Numbered from the stretch's first letter, positions 27,447 to 36,811 are shown. The stretch is 64,000 nt of DNA from Glaciecola sp. KUL10 (GCF_003203515.1 NZ_BGNG01000001.1:496001-560000), one strand, 5' to 3'. Program-made: numbers and translations. The notes: generated by a model not told the origin, from the letters alone.

Positions 27447-27497
27447 TTTTGCTCCAATGATGTCTCAATCAATTGAGTCATCCTTAACATTTGTCTA

Positions 27498-27956
27498 TTA
27501 ATCGAAGTTAGGCACTAAATTGCCTTTTTCTATGTTTTCAACTGCTAATTCAAAAGTATCGTTATCCACCTTAACTGAGATAATCCCGCTCTCACAGCTC
27601 AGCAGAGTGCCTTTGAAGTTGCGTCGGCCATCAATTGGCATTCGCAATTTCACAGACACTGTTTCACCAACAATTGACTCGTAGTGAGCAGCTTTAAACA
27701 AAGGCCTATCCATACCTGGAGAAGATACTTCCAAATTGTATTCGGTCGTAATTGGATCCTCGACGTCTAACACAGCGCTGACTTGATGACTTACATCAGC
27801 ACAATCGTCCACATCGATTCCTGTTTCTTTATCTATATACACTCGTAATATAGAGTGTTTTCCAGCGCGAACAAACTCAACACCAACCAACTCAAAGCCC
27901 AAGGCTTCAACTGGTGAAACTAGCATTTCGGTTAGTCGTTTTTCTAATTGTGACAA
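27498..27956 (-). CDS. rimP: Ribosome maturation factor RimP
   Basis: This 152-residue protein assists 30S assembly. Family stretches are [24 protein letters not shown] and [11 protein letters not shown]. The start is TTG at 27956, chosen because GGAG lies 8 bp upstream and the next ATG (in TEMLVSPV) would remove conserved residues. It is first gene of the rimP-nusA-infB-rbfA-truB operon, preceded by two terminators and a strong promoter. Confidence 0.96.
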   Translation of the reverse strand: MSQLEKRLTEMLVSPVEALGFELVGVEFVRAGKHSILRVYIDKETGIDVDDCADVSHQVSAVLDVEDPITTEYNLEVSSPGMDRPLFKAAHYESIVGETVSVKLRMPIDGRRNFKGTLLSCESGIISVKVDNDTFELAVENIEKGNLVPNFD

Positions 27957-27973
27957 TTATTAACTCCACATAT

Positions 27974-27994
27974 AAAAAAAGGGCAAAACAGCCC
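27974..27994 (-). terminator. Terminator 2 in the rimP leader
   Basis: On the minus strand GGGC-TGTTTT-GCCC is followed by seven T, ending 18 bp before the rimP start. Its position suggests attenuation or insulation of the operon. Confidence 0.7.
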
Positions 27995-28034
27995 AATTTC
28001 ATTCTGACGTTTGATTTACCATTGCGCCAGATAC

Positions 28035-28060
28035 AAAAAAGCCCCGGTCAAAGCGGAGCT
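28035..28060 (-). terminator. Terminator 1 in the rimP leader
   Basis: On the minus strand a 7-bp stem AGCTCCG/CGGGGCT (one G-T pair) is followed by six T. It would end a leader RNA of about 120 nt started at the promoter upstream. Confidence 0.75.
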
Positions 28061-28167
28061 CATATCATACTGCGATGTACAACTTGCTTGATAATTTAAG
28101 CAAGCCGCCTTGAACTACTCGTGCATAAATAGCTCAAGAAGAACACGCTTTATACCTAAGTGGGTGT

Positions 28168-28196
28168 AGTATACGCGCCTACTTTATCTATGGCAA
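28168..28196 (-). promoter_or_regulatory. Strong sigma-70 promoter for the rimP operon leader
   Basis: On the minus strand TTGCCA, 17 bp, TATACT. Both hexamers are close to consensus, and the spacer is optimal. Confidence 0.75.
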
Positions 28197-28257
28197 ATAT
28201 GATTTCATAGTGATTGTTGTTGTGTGGTATGTTTAGCACATCAAAGACGGTCAATAT

Positions 28258-28304
28258 TTAATATGAAATACATACATACTTCATATTAACTCCACAATAT
28301 TGTG
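28258..28304. promoter_or_regulatory. Two palindromes in the CsgD-like gene upstream region
   Basis: Arms TTAATATGAA (28258-28267) and TTCATATTAA (28280-28289) are perfect over 10 bp. CACAATATTGTG (28293-28304) is a perfect palindrome 4 bp further on. They look like binding sites for dimeric regulators. Confidence 0.45.
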
Positions 28305-28682
28305 TTTATTATGAACTTAGCTTATTTTCATGTTTCACTAGATAGCTAATATCATTTTTTGAATAGTGACTAATAAACAACGTAGCTAACCACAAAGAGT
28401 CAGGCATGAAAATAAAAGACATTTAAGCTAAGAAAGTATAAAAACAATCACAATTCGATTATTAGTTAATCAACAAATGTAGTATTTTACCAATTAGCTC
28501 AAAAACTGCTTTAAAAACAAAATATCACTATTGCCTAACACAATTTTAATCGGTATGGTATAGGAAAGTTCGTAAAATAATAATAAACGTGTAGCCTTTT
28601 TGTCGCAGTTAAAGACGATTTTGGCACATCAAGTGACTTTTGATGGTAATACACCTCACAATTAGTATATGGAATATGCATA

Positions 28683-29372
28683 ATGATGGTCTCTAAAACC
28701 GCTGTAATATTATCGCCCCATGTTGAGAATGGCGCTAAACTCCCTACCCAATCAATTGAACAGTTTTATTCACTTTTAGAAGCTTGTAGCTTTAATGTTC
28801 AGCTAAGAAAGTTGGACAGTGAGGATATGTCATACTTAGCGTTAAAAGCAGATATCGTTTGTATTGATATGTGTAACAATCACTCGAATGCGACCGTCGA
28901 CAAAATTTTGCGAATGGAAACTAGACTTCCTTCTATTGTGCTATTAAATGCGCCAGGCAAAGGTATTTGTGAGAAAAAGGCATTGATGCAAGGAATAAAA
29001 GGCGTATTTTACACAGATGATAGAAGGGATATCATTTTAAAAGGAATAGAATCAATCACTAACGGTGAATCTTGGTTCAAACGCGCAACACTTAATGCTG
29101 TGTTGAATGATTTAATGGCAAGTAGTTTACAAACTACAAATGTTCTACCTGAAATTAATCCCAGTGCAATGGTTGATTCTGTGCTGACAAAGCGTGAATG
29201 GATGATTGTTAGTTTGGTCGCCAAAGGTGCACAGAACCAAGAAATCGCTAACCAGCTTCACATCAGCGTAAACACTGTGAAGACTCATATTTATAGTATA
29301 TTTAGAAAAACTAAATGCAGAAATAGAGTTGAATTAATTACTTGGTCACAAATGGCGCGTATGTCCGCGTAA
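28683..29372 (+). CDS. LuxR-type regulator of the CsgD/VpsT kind
   Basis: This 229-residue regulator has a degenerate receiver-like N-terminal domain (about 5-130) and a C-terminal LuxR HTH (about 168-222: LTKREWMIVSLVAKGAQNQE, then LHISVNTVKTHIYSIFRKTK). The HTH resembles CsgD and VpsT, which control biofilm matrix genes. VpsT binds c-di-GMP with a W[FLM][TS]R motif; here the matching place reads W131-F-K-R134, with Lys at the third position. The receiver has no clear phospho-acceptor pocket. Monocistronic, ending in a strong terminator. Confidence 0.85.
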   Translation: MMVSKTAVILSPHVENGAKLPTQSIEQFYSLLEACSFNVQLRKLDSEDMSYLALKADIVCIDMCNNHSNATVDKILRMETRLPSIVLLNAPGKGICEKKALMQGIKGVFYTDDRRDIILKGIESITNGESWFKRATLNAVLNDLMASSLQTTNVLPEINPSAMVDSVLTKREWMIVSLVAKGAQNQEIANQLHISVNTVKTHIYSIFRKTKCRNRVELITWSQMARMSA

Positions 29373-29410
29373 GCAAGCACGAAGCTCAAAACCGACATCG
29401 AGAAACATCC

Positions 29411-29437
29411 AAGCCCTTTTGTTAGAAGGGCTTTTTT
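29411..29437 (+). terminator. Terminator of the CsgD-like gene
   Basis: Perfect 8-bp stem AAGCCCTT/AAGGGCTT with a 7-nt loop and T-run, 38 bp after the stop. Confidence 0.9.
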
Positions 29438-29634
29438 ATTTGTTAAACCTTGGGCTTTGTTAACTTCTATTTGTCAACTAACTCGATACATTGCACCACA
29501 AGAGCAAAAACAACTGAATTCGGAGTCTCTACCTTGAACACCAATGCTTTATGTTTTCAAGGGTTAATGTGTTACCTTATGCGGCTAACAAATACTATAG
29601 TTTCAATCATTTAATTTTTGTTAATCGGAATGGA

Positions 29635-30276
29635 ATGAATAACCAACAACGTGCCGGAGCGATCGCTTCATTTATTTGTGCATCCAGTTTCATCATCGGT
29701 CTATGCCTTGTTTTACTCATAGTACCTGATTTTAATGATGGCCCAGATCAACGCTTCAAGGTTCTTTCACAATCCAGCTTGCTTATGCAAGTCTGGTATT
29801 TCTTGGTATACCTAGTGTTTGGCGTTAGCATGTTGATACTGAGTATTTCATTGTTGAGAACAAAGTCAAAAGAACCTTCCTCACTTGAACAAATAACAAT
29901 GTTAATGAGCTATCTTTGGTCTTGTTATATATTTGCGAGCGGTCTAATTGCTATCTTATCCATTGAATTTTTATTTAGCGGGCACTTTAAGCTTGGGGAT
30001 ACAAGCTTAGATTTATGGCGAGATATATACTCGATTCAAATGGGCTTAGGCGAAGGCGCAGAATGGGTTGGTGCGATATGGGTTGTATTAATAAATACGT
30101 GCATATTGAAAACCCGAAAACTCCCTTCTGCTCTCGCTTATTTTGGTTATTTCATCAGCATATTTGGCTTCTTTACCTTAGTCCCTGTACTGCAACCAAT
30201 TGGCGCGATTTTTGGACTATTACAGATAATCTGGTTCCTTATAGTTGGTATATTGATGTTTAGACAGAAAACTTAA
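29635..30276 (+). CDS. Multi-pass membrane protein of unknown function
   Basis: This protein of about 213 residues has six hydrophobic segments, starting SFICASSFIIGLCLVLLIV. The pattern resembles DUF4386-like proteins but I cannot assign it with certainty. I prefer ATG 29635 (MNNQQRAG) with CGGA just upstream; an in-frame start at 29551 would add 28 residues. It stands between the CsgD-like gene and a convergent hydrolase gene, with no evident operon partner. Confidence 0.65.
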   Translation: MNNQQRAGAIASFICASSFIIGLCLVLLIVPDFNDGPDQRFKVLSQSSLLMQVWYFLVYLVFGVSMLILSISLLRTKSKEPSSLEQITMLMSYLWSCYIFASGLIAILSIEFLFSGHFKLGDTSLDLWRDIYSIQMGLGEGAEWVGAIWVVLINTCILKTRKLPSALAYFGYFISIFGFFTLVPVLQPIGAIFGLLQIIWFLIVGILMFRQKT

Positions 30277-30298
30277 TTGCCACTGTATAGCTAAATTC

Positions 30299-31342
30299 TC
30301 AAAATAACTTATTAAACCAGCGTGCTGCGCTGTCTATTGCATCTTCACTGTACAACACCCCCATGTGATCTGTTTCATCAACTAACACTGTTTCACCCAA
30401 AACTGTATTTTGTTCAATAAAGTCTGGGTAAGCACTCGCGACAAAAACCTCATCTTCACTGCCGACTATTGTTAATAAGGGTTGTTTTATTGATGCTAGT
30501 GCCATTTCAGTGTTATCGGGACGAATAGGCTGGGCAGACATTATCGACGCATAGCTATAGGCCATCATTTGAGGAGGAAAATTAAAGTACATGATAGGTA
30601 ACGAGTCCAATTGAGTTACCCCAATCGAATTCAACATTAATATGCCGATCATTCTTTTCGTATCAAAGTGGATAGGAGCATTATGGCTTTCATTGCCGCC
30701 GACTTTCTTCTGTGTCGGTCCCTCGCCAAAGTTTGGGGCAAATAGCAGATAACCATCTACATCAGGCTTATGCTCTTTTAGCGCGTATCTCATCGCTATC
30801 CCGCCTCCCATAGAGTGACCACCAATTAGAATTTTTCTATCTAGCTGACTCTGTCCTCTGGGCATATTGTAATTGCCTCGCTCATTTAAGTGTAAAATAA
30901 GGTCTTCAAGATCATCTTCATACTGCCCTTTGTATGCGACATCAAATGCAGTACCGCCTGACTCTCCATGTCCTCTTAAATCAGGAAGAAGCACTTGTGA
31001 GCCTGTTTTACTATTTAGTAACTTTGCAGTTTTCAATACCGTTTTATGAGTTGATGCAATCCCGTGTAAAAAGATTATCTGTGTATGTGAGCTTTCTCCG
31101 ACCTTCTTAACAAACAAAGACTCCCCATCTCTGGTTATAAACCTAAAACCATTTTTAGTGTCAGGGCTAATAGAGCCTAGTTTACTTTCTGACGAAATAT
31201 TGTGAATCGTTTCAAATGGAAGTGAATTTGGCCAAAAAACCAATGCTAAACTTAACGTAAAATAAACAAGTAGCACTGCGCCAAAAACGAACATACTTTT
31301 CAGTATCTTTTTAAACATACCAGAGAGTGACAAACCTAACAT
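30299..31342 (-). CDS. Membrane-anchored alpha/beta hydrolase
   Basis: This 347-residue hydrolase has an N-terminal membrane helix (about 17-38), an oxyanion segment FLHGIAS, the nucleophile elbow GGHSMGGG (Ser about 177), and a late catalytic Asp/His pair likely in IVGSEDEVF and DETDHMG. It would be a serine esterase/lipase facing the periplasm. It lies 88 bp downstream of the histidine kinase on the same strand and may be co-transcribed. Substrate unknown. Confidence 0.85.
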   Translation of the reverse strand: MLGLSLSGMFKKILKSMFVFGAVLLVYFTLSLALVFWPNSLPFETIHNISSESKLGSISPDTKNGFRFITRDGESLFVKKVGESSHTQIIFLHGIASTHKTVLKTAKLLNSKTGSQVLLPDLRGHGESGGTAFDVAYKGQYEDDLEDLILHLNERGNYNMPRGQSQLDRKILIGGHSMGGGIAMRYALKEHKPDVDGYLLFAPNFGEGPTQKKVGGNESHNAPIHFDTKRMIGILMLNSIGVTQLDSLPIMYFNFPPQMMAYSYASIMSAQPIRPDNTEMALASIKQPLLTIVGSEDEVFVASAYPDFIEQNTVLGETVLVDETDHMGVLYSEDAIDSAARWFNKLF

Positions 31343-31430
31343 TGCTGCATCCTTTAAAATAACTTCCAGAAAATGCAGTTTATGCTTCGCTAGGTGAATA
31401 ACAGGTGAAACATAGCCATTAAATATTTAG

Positions 31431-32654
31431 TTACTTGATAAGAAAAGCAACTTTATAGACTTGGCCATTCTTGACAATATTCACTTTCCAATTCATTTGT
31501 TCAGCGATTCGCTTGACTAAATATTGTCCGTGTCCCAAACCTCTATATGATGTTTTGTTGGAGGAAGTGACTATTGGGTTTTCGAAAACTAATTCATTGT
31601 TAACTTCTTTAATACTCATCTTCCGCCCACCTCCATGATAAAACGCATTGTTTACCAAGTTTTGTGATAACAAACCAAACAAAGCGGCATTGCAGTGTGC
31701 GGTGACTTTTGAATTGATATCTAAATCCACTTCAAATTCAATATCCGGGTACTTATGAAATAAGTTTAATACTGCTTGCTCGATAATAGGCAGCAACTTT
31801 AACGATTTAAAATTCAAATTTTCTTGACGTGCCAAAGCCAACAACACCTCGACAGTTTGTTCTAACTCATTTGTTGACTCTTGAAGAACGTTAAACTCTT
31901 CAGCATCTAAATACTGGTGCTCATGTAATGCTAAGGTATTTTTGATAATCGTAATGGGTGTTCTAAGCTCGTGGCTGACATCCCGCGTGAAGTTTTGCTC
32001 TCGCACTAACAGAGATTCAATTTTCGTATAAGAATCATCTAAAGCATTTGCTAGCATCCCTATTTCATCATGTCTGTCCAAGCCGTAAATTTTTTCAATA
32101 TTGTTTGATTCCTTGATCACTAACTGAGAATGAGTTGCTTTGTTTTTCACTTGTTTGGTCAGTAATTCAATCGGTCGGGAAAGCAGTTTTGCGAGATACC
32201 AAGAGCTAAGAGCACATAAAATAAAAGCGGCCACAGAAATGCTATACAAAAAAAGTGATTTATATTGGCTCAAGTATTGATTAGCTGTAAACGAACCCAC
32301 GTTCATCAATAAAACACTTTGATTTTCTTTATTTTTAAATAGTCTAAATACATAGTGCATACCATCGCTTGTTGTAAAACTTCCACTGTGTTGATTGGCC
32401 ATTGCAATACGAATATCCTGAGGGACAGAGTTGATAGATTTATACAAAACTGTGTATTGAAGAAGTGATGGCTTTTCGGAATTTTCTTGCTGCAACAACC
32501 TTTCTTGTTCTTTTATAAGCATTGATTGAAATGCATTTGTTTCAGCAGTTTCAATCAGTAAGCTCGATAGTCTGATAAAGAATAGACAAATGATTAGTGA
32601 CAGCAGGCCAAATGCAATCAACAGCCTTGTTTTTAGGCTTTTAAAGCGAATCAT
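31431..32654 (-). CDS. Sensor histidine kinase
   Basis: This 407-residue kinase has two membrane helices (about 10-30 and 134-156) around a periplasmic sensor domain, a HAMP-like region, a dimerisation domain with phospho-acceptor H228 (RDVSHELRTP) and a catalytic domain with the N box (LVNNAFYHGG) and a short G-rich box (LGHGQYLVKRI). The ATPase domain is compact. Its start overlaps the response-regulator gene by 14 bp, so the two form a pair. Confidence 0.93.
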   Translation of the reverse strand: MIRFKSLKTRLLIAFGLLSLIICLFFIRLSSLLIETAETNAFQSMLIKEQERLLQQENSEKPSLLQYTVLYKSINSVPQDIRIAMANQHSGSFTTSDGMHYVFRLFKNKENQSVLLMNVGSFTANQYLSQYKSLFLYSISVAAFILCALSSWYLAKLLSRPIELLTKQVKNKATHSQLVIKESNNIEKIYGLDRHDEIGMLANALDDSYTKIESLLVREQNFTRDVSHELRTPITIIKNTLALHEHQYLDAEEFNVLQESTNELEQTVEVLLALARQENLNFKSLKLLPIIEQAVLNLFHKYPDIEFEVDLDINSKVTAHCNAALFGLLSQNLVNNAFYHGGGRKMSIKEVNNELVFENPIVTSSNKTSYRGLGHGQYLVKRIAEQMNWKVNIVKNGQVYKVAFLIK

Positions 32655-33336
32655 CCAAACCCTTCAATAGATACCCTATATTGCTGATAGTGTTCAATGA
32701 AAGTGCATCTGTTACCTTTTCTATTGATTTTCTGAGCGAATAAATATGGGACTTTAAAGCATTGCTTTCAGGTGGCTCATCTCCCCATAGGTGGTCTATT
32801 AGCTCAGAACGACTAACTGGGTAAGGTGAAGCGAGAAGGAGTTTATAAAGTATATTAAAGCCAACTTTAGTAACCTTTATTTGTTCGTCACCCCAAGTGA
32901 CTACTAACGAGCGAGTATCTATTGAGAGTAAGCCTTTTTTAAGTCTACTATCTTCGTGAAGTTTGGGCCTTCTTGACATTGCTTCGCATCTCAATGCTAA
33001 CTCTCTTAAATCAAAAGGTTTGGTGAGGTAGTCGTCAGCTCCCAAACCAAACCCTTTAACCTTGTCCTCGTAAGCATCGCGAGCGGTCAACATTAAAACT
33101 GGTACATTAGACTTTGCTTCAGACTTTACTTTTTGACAAACTTGAAGCCCGTCTATATCGGGTAAGTTAAGATCTAAAATAATAACATCAAAACTAAACG
33201 CCAGAGCAAGCTTTATTCCCTGAGTACCATTTGATGCGTAATCAACATCCCAACCATGCGATTCCAAAAACTGAATAATTTGATTAGCTATCGCTTGATT
33301 ATCTTCGACTAGTAAAACCCTAATGACCTTTTTCAT
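32641..33336 (-). CDS. OmpR-family response regulator
   Basis: This 231-residue regulator has a receiver domain (phospho-acceptor D55 in VIILDLNLPD, Lys in YLTKPFDL) and a C-terminal winged helix (about 130-228). It pairs with the overlapping kinase. The small outer-membrane protein lies 36 bp upstream on the same strand, and an S41 peptidase before that, so an envelope-stress role is possible but inferred. Confidence 0.94.
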   Translation of the reverse strand: MKKVIRVLLVEDNQAIANQIIQFLESHGWDVDYASNGTQGIKLALAFSFDVIILDLNLPDIDGLQVCQKVKSEAKSNVPVLMLTARDAYEDKVKGFGLGADDYLTKPFDLRELALRCEAMSRRPKLHEDSRLKKGLLSIDTRSLVVTWGDEQIKVTKVGFNILYKLLLASPYPVSRSELIDHLWGDEPPESNALKSHIYSLRKSIEKVTDALSLNTISNIGYLLKGLDDSL

Positions 33337-33371
33337 TGTTTTATATGACCTTAATACGCTCTCTCAAAAAC

Positions 33372-33800
33372 CTAAAACAAATAGGATAAATCAAATGAAA
33401 CTGCTGAATGGGTTTTTACTTCGCCAAAATCGCCAAAAAATGAGGCAACATCTTCTTTTCGGCGCCCCACAGTGGCACCGATTCTCCATCCAGACTCATT
33501 GCTATTAGTGAAGTAATAGTTATATGTAAGTACTGCAAAACCATTTTCGCTAGTAAGTTCTTCAGACCCGATTGCGATACCAACGCTATGCTTTTTATTG
33601 TTGCTAACGACACGGTCATAACCCAGACCATAACCAACAACTCCAGCAGCAACATAATAACGATTAACCCCATCATTATAGGCTAACTGGGCTCCCAAAA
33701 TAGAGGCGTGTTGATAGCCTGTACCAACAGATACTTGCGTATTCGCGTAAGTCTGCTGAGTAAACAAAACAACTATCAATCCAATAATTCCTTTAAACAT
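33372..33800 (-). CDS. Small outer-membrane beta-barrel-like protein
   Basis: This protein of about 142 residues has a signal peptide (MFKGIIGLIVVLFTQQTYANT) and alternating amphipathic strands ending SFDLSYLF, with the terminal Phe typical of outer-membrane barrels. ATG 33800 is chosen because AAGGAGAG lies 7 bp upstream; the earlier in-frame ATG at 33824 lies before that site. It lies between S41 peptidase and response regulator genes with 35-bp gaps, suggesting one operon. Family not recognised. Confidence 0.68.
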   Translation of the reverse strand: MFKGIIGLIVVLFTQQTYANTQVSVGTGYQHASILGAQLAYNDGVNRYYVAAGVVGYGLGYDRVVSNNKKHSVGIAIGSEELTSENGFAVLTYNYYFTNSNESGWRIGATVGRRKEDVASFFGDFGEVKTHSAVSFDLSYLF

Positions 33801-33835
33801 TCTAACTCTCCTTTTCCCTTTCATTTATAGCTAAT

Positions 33836-35320
33836 TTATTGCTTAAACCAATCGATAGCTGCTTCAATACCAGCGTCATATTCTTGCTCACGCTCATCAA
33901 TACTGAAAAATGAAGTGTCGATATCAACAGGGACACCCTGTCCCTCAAGCCAACTCCCATTGGCACTGTAGTAATATTCACTACTTAAACCTAAGTCAAA
34001 CCCCTGTGGCAACTCCCAATTCATAATATCAGAGAATGCGCCTTGGGTTGCTTCACCAATTAACACAACGTTATCTAATTCAGACATAGACAATGCAAAG
34101 GTCTCTGCCGCCGACACCGTGCTAGCGCTAACTAAAAGTGCTATTGGCCCTGTATATCGAACTTCGCCCCTTGGCATTAAATATACTTCCACCTCTGGTG
34201 AGGTTTTTCCATGCTTTTTTGTATAGGCTAATACATTGCCATCAGTAAATCGATTCGCGATGGCGAGGCTTATAAATTCGTGCCCCCCGTTATTAGTCCT
34301 TATATCTAGGATCAATCCATCTACATTTTGCAAATCTGACAATGCTTCATCTAAAATTTGGTCTAAGCTAGCAAGTTCGTTGGTATCATTTTGCAAATCA
34401 TCTGCATCTTCATTGTCAGGGTGGTAATCAATCATCTTCCCAATGTGCAAATATCCAATCCCTTCATTTACAAACCAAAACACATCTCCATCTGCTCTGA
34501 AGATCACACTGCTTGCGTCGTCAGCATAATCTAGTATTAACGTTTTTTGCAGTTCAATAGAATCAGAAATAAAGGCTTGTAGATTTTCTAGCATTGCTTC
34601 AGTGACGATTTCACCAGGGATCGGATAAGGCAAGCCCTCAGTATTTGCAAACTCCTCTATCAGGCGCTCTGTAAGAACCTGTTTATTGTTGTAAGATACA
34701 GTACCAAATTCGCTTGTAATCGATGTATGAGCGTCACGTAATGGTTTAATCATAGCGTCCATTGCTATCATCAGATCGAGATTTGTTGAGTCTTGGGTTA
34801 TGCCAACTGAATATGTTTGCTTTAATCCTGTCCAATCTACATTTTGCAAATCAAAATCCATGTAATACTCTTCGAATATTTGACTAAATATAGAGAAGGT
34901 CTGCTCTGGGTTTTCCTGATAACCATCTTGGCCTTCAAGTGCAATTAGATTAGTTTCGCAAGCATTGGGTAATGCACTAGTAGAAATGAGTTCAAAGCCA
35001 GATGCCGACATTTCTCTTGGTCCATACCCTGCAAACCAATATAAACTTCCTGAGCTCTCTATACTGACATAGCGTTCTAAGTCCCTTGTTTCAACCTCAT
35101 CAGCATCTTCAGTTAGAAAACAAAAATCACTAGTAAACATATAATTTTCAACAGTCCGTTCACCAATTTTAATTGCTAAGCCTTTGTCGTTAGCAAGCCA
35201 TATTCCTTGATATGCTGGGTCAATGGCATCTGTTGTTATTGGACTATTGTTGTTTGAAGAACCACAAGCCCCCAAAGATAACAGCATGGCGGATATTGTA
35301 ATGCGTTTTATAAATTTCAC
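33836..35320 (-). CDS. S41 family peptidase, lipoprotein
   Basis: This 494-residue protease-like protein has a lipobox (LSLGAC-G) at the N-terminus, so it is lipid-anchored. The C-terminal half has the S41/tail-specific protease fold: GYLHIGKM, DGLILDIRTNNGGHE, and the nucleophile region ASTVSAAETFAL. A PDZ domain is not obvious. It would cleave envelope proteins or peptides. It leads the possible operon with the barrel protein and the two-component genes, and diverges from a retropepsin-like lipoprotein. Confidence 0.88.
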   Translation of the reverse strand: MKFIKRITISAMLLSLGACGSSNNNSPITTDAIDPAYQGIWLANDKGLAIKIGERTVENYMFTSDFCFLTEDADEVETRDLERYVSIESSGSLYWFAGYGPREMSASGFELISTSALPNACETNLIALEGQDGYQENPEQTFSIFSQIFEEYYMDFDLQNVDWTGLKQTYSVGITQDSTNLDLMIAMDAMIKPLRDAHTSITSEFGTVSYNNKQVLTERLIEEFANTEGLPYPIPGEIVTEAMLENLQAFISDSIELQKTLILDYADDASSVIFRADGDVFWFVNEGIGYLHIGKMIDYHPDNEDADDLQNDTNELASLDQILDEALSDLQNVDGLILDIRTNNGGHEFISLAIANRFTDGNVLAYTKKHGKTSPEVEVYLMPRGEVRYTGPIALLVSASTVSAAETFALSMSELDNVVLIGEATQGAFSDIMNWELPQGFDLGLSSEYYYSANGSWLEGQGVPVDIDTSFFSIDEREQEYDAGIEAAIDWFKQ

Positions 35321-35377
35321 AGCGTTATTCCTATAGCTTAAATAAATAATTAGCCTTAATTTAAATATTCATGGGTC

Positions 35378-35442
35378 AATTCAAGGTGAAACCGATGACA
35401 TTAATTTTCATGTTTTTTCTTTGCTAATTTTCACCTGAAATT
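35378..35442. promoter_or_regulatory. Inverted repeat in the divergent S41/retropepsin promoter region
   Basis: AATTCAAGGTGAAA (35378-35391) and TTTTCACCTGAAATT (35428-35442) face each other with core AGGTGAAA. They could be sites for the nearby response regulator. Arms are imperfect. Confidence 0.3.
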
Positions 35443-35493
35443 CACTTTGCAAAATTTAAAGTTGCATCATAGAAATAGTTGATGAGGAAACAG

Positions 35494-36774
35494 ATGAACA
35501 ACTCCCTGAAAATAAAGGAACGATATTTAGTATCGACAATAAGAACCTTCACCATTTTTATGACGGTATTAATGACGTTGAGCGGTTGCTCAATTGTCAA
35601 TAGTTTGAGAATGATGAATGCCAATAACGGTGTTATACCCAAATGGAGTGACGAAACGCCTCAAATAGTACACATTGGTACTCGCTATATTGGTGAGAAG
35701 CCTTATATAAAGCTTGTTGCTAACAACAAGCAGGAACTTTTGTTTTTAGTAGATACCGGGGCCTCGTTTAGCATGCTTTTCGACACGCCAGCGGTCAAAA
35801 ACCTTAGCTTTGAAAAGGGCTTCGCACTAAGTGTGGCGGGCTGGGGTGAAGATAATGCCACCCCAGCTTATCAAACCAAATTGTCGAATCTTTCGCTAGG
35901 TAAGATTACATTTGATGATGTTAACTTAGCTTACATTGCTGTTAGCCAATCTCAATACTATCACCATCAAGATGAAGCCATTTTTGACGGTGTTATTGGA
36001 CATGACTTAATGAAACACTTCGTTTGGACATTTGACAAAGCTAACAATCAAATAACCATTTCGGGTGAAAAAAAAACTGTCTACCAATCGGATATCATAT
36101 TGCCCTTTAACACCTCTCTGTCCAAAATTTCGATCCCTGCAACGGTTCATTTTAATCTCGACAAAAGCACAACTAGAGACATCGTCATTGACACTGGTAG
36201 TCGTCACTATTTAAAGCTAAATACCGCTTTTCTTGATAATAACCTTGGCTCGCTTCCTACAAAAACTATTGATGCTGCTGACTTTGGCATGAGCGGTAAG
36301 GCAGAGCACAAGCGAATGACGCTCCCACAAGTAGATATTGCAGACTTATCAATTAGCAAAGTCAAAGCAAATGTTATCAAAAGTGAAGACGAGGATGATT
36401 GGTGGATCTTTGGCAGTGCTTTACTAAATCAATTTGTCACTATTATTGATTATCCTAACGAAGAGTTTGTTTTCAGGAAGTATCCCAATGCTAAGTTTAA
36501 AACTAAGTACAACTTGGCTGGATTAGACCTCAGAAAACTGCGTGACGGTCGCCTTTTTGTTAAGTACGTATTCCCTGATTTGCCTGCGGATAAAGCAAAT
36601 GTTGTTGCAGGTAGTATCATTGAATCCATAAACGATGTTGATTCTGCAATGATAAGCGAAGCTGATTGGTTGAGATTAGTAGATAAACCAAGCGAGATTA
36701 ATATCTGTTTTACGAATGACAAGTGTATTGAAGTCAAGACGACTGAAATTGAAGGGTATTCTGTGTTCAGATAA
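35494..36774 (+). CDS. Retropepsin-like aspartyl protease lipoprotein with PDZ-like end
   Basis: This protein of about 426 residues has a lipobox (LSGC-S, Cys about 32) and two aspartyl-protease half motifs: FLVDTGASFSML (Asp about 87) and IVIDTGSRHYL (Asp about 233). Both halves in one chain suggest a pepsin-like pseudo-dimer. The C-terminus (about 345-425) looks PDZ-like (LPADKANVVAGSIIESINDVD). ATG 35494 is preferred for the GAGGA upstream; ATG 35482 is possible. It ends in a terminator shared with the tRNA. Confidence 0.8.
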   Translation: MNNSLKIKERYLVSTIRTFTIFMTVLMTLSGCSIVNSLRMMNANNGVIPKWSDETPQIVHIGTRYIGEKPYIKLVANNKQELLFLVDTGASFSMLFDTPAVKNLSFEKGFALSVAGWGEDNATPAYQTKLSNLSLGKITFDDVNLAYIAVSQSQYYHHQDEAIFDGVIGHDLMKHFVWTFDKANNQITISGEKKTVYQSDIILPFNTSLSKISIPATVHFNLDKSTTRDIVIDTGSRHYLKLNTAFLDNNLGSLPTKTIDAADFGMSGKAEHKRMTLPQVDIADLSISKVKANVIKSEDEDDWWIFGSALLNQFVTIIDYPNEEFVFRKYPNAKFKTKYNLAGLDLRKLRDGRLFVKYVFPDLPADKANVVAGSIIESINDVDSAMISEADWLRLVDKPSEINICFTNDKCIEVKTTEIEGYSVFR

Positions 36775-36811
36775 ACGTTGTTTTGAGCTTTCGAACCAAC
36801 CGCCCAAAAAC

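Larger units (their letters stand above)
27957..28682. other. 726-bp intergenic region between rimP and the CsgD-like gene
   Basis: The rimP side (27974-28196) has a promoter, a structured leader and two terminators. The regulator side (about 28200-28682) is AT-rich and non-coding, with a 10-bp inverted repeat (28258-28289) and a 12-bp palindrome (28293-28304). No tRNA or open frame worth reporting is present. Confidence 0.7.

Noticed and set aside
28020-28160. A tRNA gene in the rimP leader
   Set aside because: I tried to fold the leader as a cloverleaf without success; no T-loop GGTTCRA motif or CCA end is visible.
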